From Thereva unica (Eukaryota; Arthropoda; Insecta; Diptera; Therevidae): DNA of 64,000 bases. A program made the translations under genes and the position numbers. This document shows positions 56,647-64,000 of this stretch, piece by piece; positions within the stretch are counted from its first letter, which is position 1, and every line of letters starts with the position of its first letter. Under the pieces are notes generated by a model. It did no database searches and was not told where the DNA came from. It worked only from the letters and a program-made list of their open reading frames with translations. The stretch lies in the NCBI GenBank assembly GCA_949987705.1, contig OX465284.1, forward strand, positions 65,519,470 through 65,583,469, given 5' to 3'.

Positions 56647-56762
56647 TTATGTTTTCTTAAAAATACCTAATTTAAATTATTTCATTTGGTTGGATAGTTT
56701 TCTTAATATTCGCGGGCGCGCGATACCCTATAATTGCTCGATTGAGTGTATTAGGCCCTTAA

Positions 56763-57559
56763 AGACCCCATTATCCTTCGAGGGATAACTGAGCATCTGA
56801 CAATGGTTTGTTAGGAAAGATATTTGTCAACTTTTCCTTGCTGCCCCATTCTCCATCATCGTCCTCTTCGCCGTATACATTTTTTTATCATTGCTTGTGT
56901 GCTTGTGCGATTATCCTTTTGGACTCTTATTGAAATTGATGAAATATTTTCGTTAATTTTTATTAATTTTTTCCTCTTTTGTGATTTCTTTGTGCTTATT
57001 GGATTTTTTCTGATTTTTATTTTTCTTTTCTTTCCAGAATGGACAAACGTCAACTCTAATTAATATACGAGATTAGAACAACATTTTTTTCCAACATGCG
57101 AAAGGAATTGAAGTAGTTTTATAAGGTATGTTTTGTTCTTTGATTGAAGTGAAGGGATTTGTTTCCATTATTTCTTACCTGGAAGCTTCGAGTTGTAAAT
57201 GGAAAAGGATTTATTTGGGTGGGTGTGGGAGAATCGCATCTCTATTCAGAATATTGGAGAAATTTTATTATCAGAACTACTTCGATTTTTAGTTGCTCAA
57301 TGACACTACTTAAAGGTAGCTTGTAGAAAAGGCAATATTCTAAAAAAATCCTTAGCTACAATGATCATCTAATAGAATTATGTGCTTCTAAGCAGTTGAA
57401 TTAAATTTAACCATCGACTGATATGCAGAGTTCAAAATGTAGATAAAGACGGAAACCCAGGCCAAGAAGCGTGGACGGGAACAGAATCTACACAAAAGGG
57501 CAGCGTTTTATAACCTCATTTGTGAGAAACCAGGTATATAAAAATGCTGGGAGGCTATC
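56763..57559. other. No gene recognised
   Basis: A Phe/Ile-rich plus-strand frame (56824-57063) arises from T-rich DNA and resembles membrane sequence only by composition. Confidence 0.4.
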
Positions 57560-59150
57560 TTAATATATCCAACAGCGGCGTCTGTACGTTTTTCACTAAT
57601 GAATCGACAACATTCTGATCAGTTGTTGATTTGCCTCAACTGAAGCTACAATGGTAATGGCCTATGATGTTTCTCGTGTATGGGACCATCCTATTTTGTA
57701 GGATAGCAAAAAATATCTTATAAGCGGTACTCAACAATGTTATACCGCGATAATTAGTGCACACTGTGATATCTCCTTTTTTATGTACCAGTCAGGGGTG
57801 CTTGTATGGCTCTGATAATTTCTTCTGACTTTGGTGGCGGCAGCATAGCATTATCATCAGATATTGGTGGAACCTTTGAATCTTCAGTAAACTCGCCATT
57901 TAGCAATTCTTGAAAATTCTCTTTCCATCCCTCCAGGATGGTTTTTGGGTTGGTGATCAGATTCGCTTCTTTGTCCTTGAAGTATGTGCAACGTGAAGTG
58001 AATTGTGTCATACTCTCTTTGGTAGAACCCCCGCGCCTGGTACGGCCGTCGCTCTCTGTATTGCTCTAGTTCACAGATGAGAGTTTTTTTCAGGCTTCCT
58101 TTTTTCGTCTGTGAATTCTCTTTTCTTCTTTTTTGAGCTCTTTATATTTCTCTTCGCGTGCCCGTGTTTTCTGAGACTGCTGCATTGCTCGGTACTCAGC
58201 ACTCTTACGTTCAGTTGCCAGTTTGCACTCATAATCGAACCTACGACTTCTGCAATATTTTTAAGGCGGTCCAGCTCTCGTCGATGGCCGGTATCTCATC
58301 CCAGGACTTAGGGCGAGTTCGAATGCATGACCGTAGCTGTTTCTGGCCATTTAATTGCGTAGTGCAGCTGTGTTGATTCGAGCGGATATGAAGCTTTTCA
58401 GCATTGTAATGCGCTCTCGGAGCACCATACCAACAAGATAGTGATCCGCATCGAAGTTGACACCTCGGTCTATTTGGTTGCGAGTGGCTCCATCACGAGA
58501 TACCCGAGATATGTAGGTGGCTTTATGGGTATCTTCACCCACAAATCTAATACTTGCAACGACCAAGTTCTTACTTGCTCTATAACTCATTGTCCATTGC
58601 CATTAGCGCTTTCAAGCAAGCTTTGGGTGCCGACATATATGGGCTCCCGGTGATTTTTCATCATACCTGGGGCAGCCATTGAGCTCCCGTTCAACTAAGT
58701 CGAAGAATTCTTATTTATGATTATCCGGGGACTCTTCTGTAGGTATGTGAACGTTTATGAGGCTCATGTTCTTAAATTTACCTCGCTGACGAAGGGTGCA
58801 TTGCCTTTGGTTTATTGCTTTAAAGCCGATAATGGTAGGTACCGAGCACATGGTGTTTTGTATGACAGCTGTAATATATGTACGTCATACTCAGGTTTTT
58901 GCAAAACACCATTCCCTGTTCATCTCATCTACTGAATGGCGGTAATGTCAGCTTTATACTTTGACAGGGTATCGGCCAGATGTTGTGTAGCTCGAGTTCT
59001 GTACAGAGTTCGAACATTCCAAGAGAAAATTCGTAAATCGTTTTGCCTCTTTCGTTGCTGTTGTCGTCGTCGTTGATTTCATTATTCGAGTTGCTCTTTC
59101 CGTAAAAATTATTTTTTCCGGGTGAGGTTATTAGCCTCACGTCAACCTTA
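57560..59150 (-). pseudogene. RTE-like LINE: endonuclease and partial RT
   Basis: Minus strand, many frames. The endonuclease starts near 59040 with a WNVRTLYRTRATQ-like block. Then come YKADITAIQ (about 58960), EDTHKATYIS and DGATRNQIDRG (about 58480), and DADHYLVGMVLRER (usually SDHYLV). A linker frame (58011-57781) has NPKTILEGWKENFQELLNGE and EEIIRAIQ. Directly after it the sequence jumps to KKGDITVCTNYRGITLLSTA and GKSTTDQ, so the early RT fingers, including the AxGxDGIP block, are deleted. It fades out near 57560. Dead copy. Confidence 0.85.
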
Positions 59151-59159
59151 CTTAGAAGG

Positions 59160-61819
59160 GACTAGCCCGATCATTTTAGCCTATCCTATCTCATAGAATA
59201 GTTACCAATGGCCACCGCTAGGCGGTTATGATCGCTATTCCATCGGTCCGAAATAGTTGCGGCACGTGCATGTTATGCTACATGTTATTCCCCTTATTCC
59301 GCCGGTTAGTGACGATCCGGGTGGACGAGCTATTATAACCTGTGTGTAGTGCTGTTTTCAATTTCTTGGAAACTGCCTGCATGGTTTTCATGCAGGAACC
59401 GAAATAAAAATTGATTTCCGAGTGTAAATTTATGCGAGTTTCAAGGTTGGGAAACTGCAGAGATGCGTAAAATTACATGAAATCTATAAACTTTTTAAGG
59501 GTATACTTACAACAAATAATTTTGTACTTCACTCCATCAAAAATTAAATTATTTGATTAGTTGCTTATAGGTGAAGGGGTGCGAATAGTAGTTATCAATC
59601 CTTTTGAGGACTTCACAATCAATCGTTAAAAGGAGTCTAGATTTGGGCTTTACCTTTCGCCTAAAAACATACAGGTTTAAATATTCATAAAATATTCCAA
59701 AATTTTCGTTCACAAAAGAACTGACTCAACCAATCACAAAAATACTGAAAAATACAGTACAGATTGATACTTCCAATAAAAAAATGTGCGATTGAGGACT
59801 TTTATACTTTAAGGGTTGAAGTGTTTTACAAAACAATAACAAAAAGTCTTGAAGAGAAATTCTTATAAAACATATCCCCAACATAAGCGAAGAAAATTGT
59901 ATTTCAGCATTTCCCATTAGAATTCAAGGGACTTTTTAATGCCAATACAAGCAGCAAAAATATGTTTCGAGTTTCACTACAACATTTTCGCCGAAAATTC
60001 TACCATTCCCAGCATAGAGAAATCAAGCGGAATGCCCGAGAGTATTGTCGAGATGCAGGTTGTACCATCGAGTGGATAGAATTCAAAAATGTTGTTTTCA
60101 GAAAATAAAACAGATAAAAATGGAAAAAGCAGAAAATATAACGAAATTAAGACTAAGAAAAACGTCTGGATGCTTTACCCTTGAGTACTTCCATCATTGG
60201 CTCTTATGATACCCAGATGTACTAGCTTCGTTCTGATATATGTTAAGGGGTTGGAGCTAATGTAGCCCCGTGCTCTACAAACAACGAAAAAGGAAGAGTG
60301 AAAGTTAAAAAGAAATTGCTAGTTCTGGATACACTCCTCGTGCTTAGCCTGGAACGCAATGGACCGTTAAAGCGTTGTCATGCAAACCTGTCGAATTTTC
60401 TTGTTCGGTTTTTCGTTCCTCTTATCAGAAGGAGATTCTATTGCTGGAGAAAAACACAATTTTCATCCATCCACTCCCGCCCTTTTGTTGTAAGCATTAT
60501 TTCTGCATGAATTGGTACAAATTCATTGACGTCTTATGTGTTGCTGAAGAAGTCTAAGTTGTATATGCGTACCTATTAATATATATGTATATTTTCCTTT
60601 TTTATCCACCAGCCTCTCTCAAATAATCGCTAAGGCAGGTGAGCTCAATTATTGGAGGGGATGTTCACCCTCCCAGGATAGCTACTGGCATCACGTCAAC
60701 CACAGTTACTCAGCATTCAGGATATTGCTGAATTCATGGTGGGAAATCTCAATTCCAAATAGAAATCCCATTCTCTAAATTGTCAGCTTTTAGGAGAGTA
60801 TTAGGGGATAAAAGCAGTTTGATTCACCCACCAGCCCTCCTTTTTTGCTTTTGAGGTTGTAAAAAACAGGCACTCATCTCCATCGTTCGTTCACTCAATC
60901 CAATTATACTCAAACTGTAAGCACATTTCGACAAACGAAGTTGAATTACATGAAAAATAACGTCCTTTTTTGCGGTTCACTTTGAGCGGGGGAATTGGTG
61001 AAGAAAGAATGGCCCATAAACAAATTATTTGAGAATAAACCACAAAAGGCGCCATTTTATTTTTTTAGCAAAACGAAGAGCAGCATTTCTTCAATTAGGG
61101 ACGAAAGTGCTAGATAGGATTTAGCAGTAGCGTAGGAACGGGGACAAGAAACCCCTTCATACAAAAAATCAACTTGAACATTTATAATATCATTTTGCAG
61201 TTTTGGTGGTACATTCAGCGCCAAGAAATATTACCTGATAGTTGTTATAGTTTGAGTTATTTTAAAAATCTGCAGAAATATAGAGCTTATTGTGCCTCGA
61301 ACGCGAATCGCAAGTGGGTCAATAAAAGTGGTTAAAGTCAGTGCGGACGAAATAACTAAATTACCTGTTCTAATGAATTAGAAAAAATTATACATAGTGG
61401 GGATTTGTTTTGGTGAACCGACCCCCAAAGTTATTTGAAGATTTGCACCTCTGGGACTTGAGTGGTCGCCTGCAATTAAACAAAACACCACTTTTCTACA
61501 AAATTTTATTTAACACAAAAATGATTCTCGACAACTTGCGTCTTTCTAAGCAATGTGTCTCTTTCCAATTCATAACGGTCGTGATTCTGCCGTTTCACTA
61601 CACGGTAAGTTTTTCGTGAAATATGGCAGTAGGAGGACAACAGAGGCTTAACATTTCAAAGTATAGATATGTATGCTGCAAGGGACCATCGAAGGCAAGG
61701 CTAGATTTGGGCTGTAGCGCCATTGGATGGATAGAATCTTCAGTAATAAAATAGGTTCTCGTGATTAAGACTTCGGTCTTACCAGCTGAAAAATGTCTAG
61801 CGTGTGAGCAGATTTAATG
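59160..61819. other. 2.7 kb without recognisable gene
   Basis: AT-rich. One CAGTAGCGTAGGAACGGGGA motif at about 61128 recalls ends of arthropod repeats but is isolated. Frames up to 70 codons have no motif. Confidence 0.4.
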
Positions 61820-62510
61820 ATCTCTTCCATTGATGTGAAATCGACAATTAACTCTTCCCCTGGATTCTTAAATAAAGAGTCATGTTTAAGGTAAAAATCT
61901 GCATGAGCAGAGGTCTTTAATATTTCTCTCATAGCTCTTAAATATTGGTCTTTCTTGTGCTTGTTTTATTAGGTAAGTTAACATATCGACATTTGATATT
62001 GCAATTTTTATCAACGCATCTACGTGCCTCATTTTAGAACCTTAATTAAATTCTTTTAGAAACATAGCCCGTCTAACCAAGTGGAATATCATCTTTTTCA
62101 TTGTAGTCGGTGACAATCCTCCTTCCCAGAACGTAAACTCCCCACTTCCTTAGGGAGTGTATTATGGGTTGTACTTCTACTATCACTACTCCGTATGCGC
62201 CTCTGGTTCAAATAACTGCTGGTGCTTTTATCAATATTTCTTTTTATGCTTTAAATGCATTTCGATCTTCGGTTTCTGTTTTAAATATGGCCTTCTTTGC
62301 TAGCAATTCGTTGAACGGCTGTGCTTCAACTGCCTAGTTCCACATAAATCTTCTGAAGTAAGGCGTTAGTCCCAATAGCCTTTGTACTCAATTACTACTT
62401 ATATCATCTATTCTGATGGTCTTTGCTTCCGACATCGCATGTATTTTTAGTACCTCACGGGTGCCGAATATCTTAGGACGGCCCTGGTTGAAATCAGTCT
62501 TCTCGTCAAT
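61820..62510 (-). pseudogene. Ty3/gypsy retrotransposon RT/RNase H relic
   Basis: The minus strand reads VQRLLGLTPYFRRFMWN (about 62390-62345), the connection after gypsy RT. Then come EAQPFNELLAKKAIFKTETE and RNAFKA with a stop, then KEILIKAPAVI, the start of the RNase H region. Further on, KMRHVDALIKIAISNVDML (about 62030-61970) matches the HVDALSR hallmark after RNase H. Several in-frame stops and frameshifts. No LTRs, gag or integrase core were found near it. A heavily eroded internal fragment. Confidence 0.75.
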
Positions 62511-64000
62511 ATATTTCAGTCCATCGCCCAACGCACACACATATTCATTGATGCTTTAATCACACCTTTTCCGAAAGTCGCCAGCAACGAAAGAAATTTT
62601 TGAACTTTAAGGCGTTTAACGGATTGACAAAGGAGTGCAAATTGAGAACAGTGGCTGAACGGTCTTGCTCTTTGGAGTATTCACAGGAAAATCGACTAAG
62701 CGGCTAAGGGAGTAATCAACAAATTTGCTTAAAAGGGTAGAAGCATTTAACTATGCCTTTTCCACAAGCATTTCTCTGAAACCATTATTCATGTATGTCA
62801 ATATAGACCAGTCATTAGAGATTTATTCGTGTTATAAAATTGCTTCCTGCTTCCATGCTTCCTGCACGTACAAGAAGTATACTCACACCCACAACATATA
62901 TAGGCCCGATACGTTTCGAATTAGAATGTTCGCCCTATGTACCATTTTCAAAAGCATTTTTAGCATTGTTCTCCAAACTTATATTAAAATGTGAGATAGA
63001 CAAATTGTAGCCCCTAGCCTATACTTTCAGAAACCGTTTTGGAAATTTCAATCATGCCACTCTGCTAATATTGGCGCAATGTGCAAGATTAGGGTCTATT
63101 TTGTTTATACTGCAATTATGCAGAAACTATACCTGCGACAAATTTCATCTTTTGGCAGTTTAAAGTATATGTACCAGGGTATTATGTCCCAAAAAATCAT
63201 ACCCTAATATTGCAAAGTAACAGAGGTATGAGTTTTTGAAAAAATAGCGTTTTTAGAAACCCCCATTTTGTAGGGTTTTCAATTCTCTACAAATATCCTG
63301 TTGAGAGTAACGCGATTCATCCAGTACTTTTTATTGTTTACTCCAAAAACGAAAAAAGTACCCATTTTTATTGCTAATTATTGTTTAAACAATTCCACAT
63401 GAGTAAATTTTGGCTGGTTTTTTGGTTTTAGTAATCTATGAGATACCCCTGAAGTAGTAGAGCAAGCAGTTTGCTGTACAATTTTATAACAAAACTGCCG
63501 TTTTTTTCGCTCTAATGACTGGCCTAATAGTTAATAAACTGAATTCTTCTAAAACACTTTTTCTGGTATTATTCCTATAAAACATACCATAAAAGTTAGA
63601 TTATATAGATATTGAAAGATCATGTTTAAAGTCAGGACTCGACTTATAACCCCTCCCCCCCTGAAAATATTTCTTGCTACGCCACTGGGCTTTAGGATAG
63701 GATATTTATAGAATTATAAAAAAGGGATGCAGCCTGATGCCAAGAAGAAGAAGAAGAAACAATTTTTGAAGATATAAATTCGAAGATGGTGGTGGGAATA
63801 TTCATAACCACCAACAAGAAGTGCTGCTGGCAAGAAAAAATCATATTCCAACACATCGCTTTTCCTTCTATGGCGTTGAGTTTAACTTTGGGTAAAAATC
63901 ACTTTCTTTAAAAAGGCATTCAAAACCCCCCAACGAGAGGACGGTTTAAATTCAGAGAGGGGGAATTTTTCTTAAGAACGGGAAGTAATAAAAAATTCAG
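62511..64000. other. No gene recognised; repeat-like motifs at right end
   Basis: Near 63650-63690 the minus strand reads CAGTGGCGTAGCAAGAAATA then TTTTCAGGGGGGGAGGGG, a GTGGCGTAGC...GGGGGG pattern that recurs in arthropod genomes as the end of repeats. An AAGAAGAAGAAGAAAC tract follows at 63748, possibly a LINE tail. No frame of interest. Confidence 0.4.

Larger units (their letters stand above)
55163..56758. mobile_element. TTAA-flanked DNA element, 1.6 kb, non-coding
   Basis: The inverted ends GGCCCTAATACACTCA and GGGCCTAATACACTCA are each bordered by TTAA (55159-55162 and 56759-56762). A TTAA duplication points to piggyBac or Kolobok-type movement. The interior is very AT-rich on the right. 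It has a 12-bp-arm perfect hairpin near the left end and no transposase frame, so it is non-autonomous. Confidence 0.75.

Noticed and set aside
56824..57063. Hydrophobic 79-codon frame resembling a membrane protein
   Set aside because: Composition follows from T-rich DNA; no conserved motif and no neighbouring gene features.

Overview
The window is eukaryotic, AT-rich and almost entirely made of transposable elements and their relics. Families seen are hAT, IS630-Tc1-mariner, Helitron, BEL/Pao, Ty3/gypsy, several non-LTR retrotransposon lineages, a tRNA-derived SINE and many hairpin or MITE-type repeats. The mixture, the short intron-like AT-rich spacers and scattered ACATACATGTATG-like strings suggest an insect, most likely a fly with a large repeat-rich genome. 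No host gene was found that would fix the species. I recognise no host protein exon, rRNA gene or functional tRNA gene, so the window reads as intergenic DNA or one very long intron.

Left part (1-22.5 kb): after 3.7 kb of featureless DNA comes a deep nest. A G-rich repeat (about 3717-8810) is split by a hAT-like element (3787-8746, 8-bp duplication AATCTCAC). That element holds a complete hAT transposon (3855-7495, 8-bp duplication ATTACAGC, one unbroken transposase frame) and two nearly identical 404-bp elements. The hAT transposon itself carries a 453-bp palindrome-type insert. Next come several MITEs, a truncated LINE, and a 120-bp satellite with a two-unit higher-order period that is split by a 930-bp near-perfect palindrome. 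Further on are a hAT-like element with a TA-inserting MITE inside its terminal repeat, a Tc1/mariner-type relic whose two arms carry 21-bp tandem arrays, an internally deleted LINE and a 0.7-kb foldback element.

Middle part (22.5-41 kb): a minus-strand BEL/Pao retrotransposon (about 25.8-30.0 kb) has gag, protease, reverse transcriptase, RNase H and a truncated integrase, and a hairpin element interrupts it. A minus-strand CR1/jockey-type LINE (about 31.9-35.1 kb) and a tRNA-derived SINE (35.8-36.2 kb) follow. At 39.5-40.9 kb an inverted-repeat element holds a decayed gene with a GCDT motif and a cysteine-rich tail, plus diverged copies of the satellite unit seen at 12.7-14.5 kb.

Right part (41-64 kb): a collapsed Helitron lies between two (TA)n tracts (41.77-43.19 kb). 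Beyond it are LINE fragments with RNase H (46.4-47.0 kb), endonuclease (48.8-49.5 kb) and endonuclease/RT (57.6-59.15 kb), a TTAA-flanked element (55.16-56.76 kb) and a gypsy RT/RNase H relic (61.8-62.5 kb). Featureless AT-rich DNA lies between them.

The genes do not form a pathway. The window is a record of layered insertions whose order can be read from target-site duplications. The least familiar material is the satellite shared with the GCDT/cysteine-rich element and the Tc1/mariner relic with subterminal arrays.
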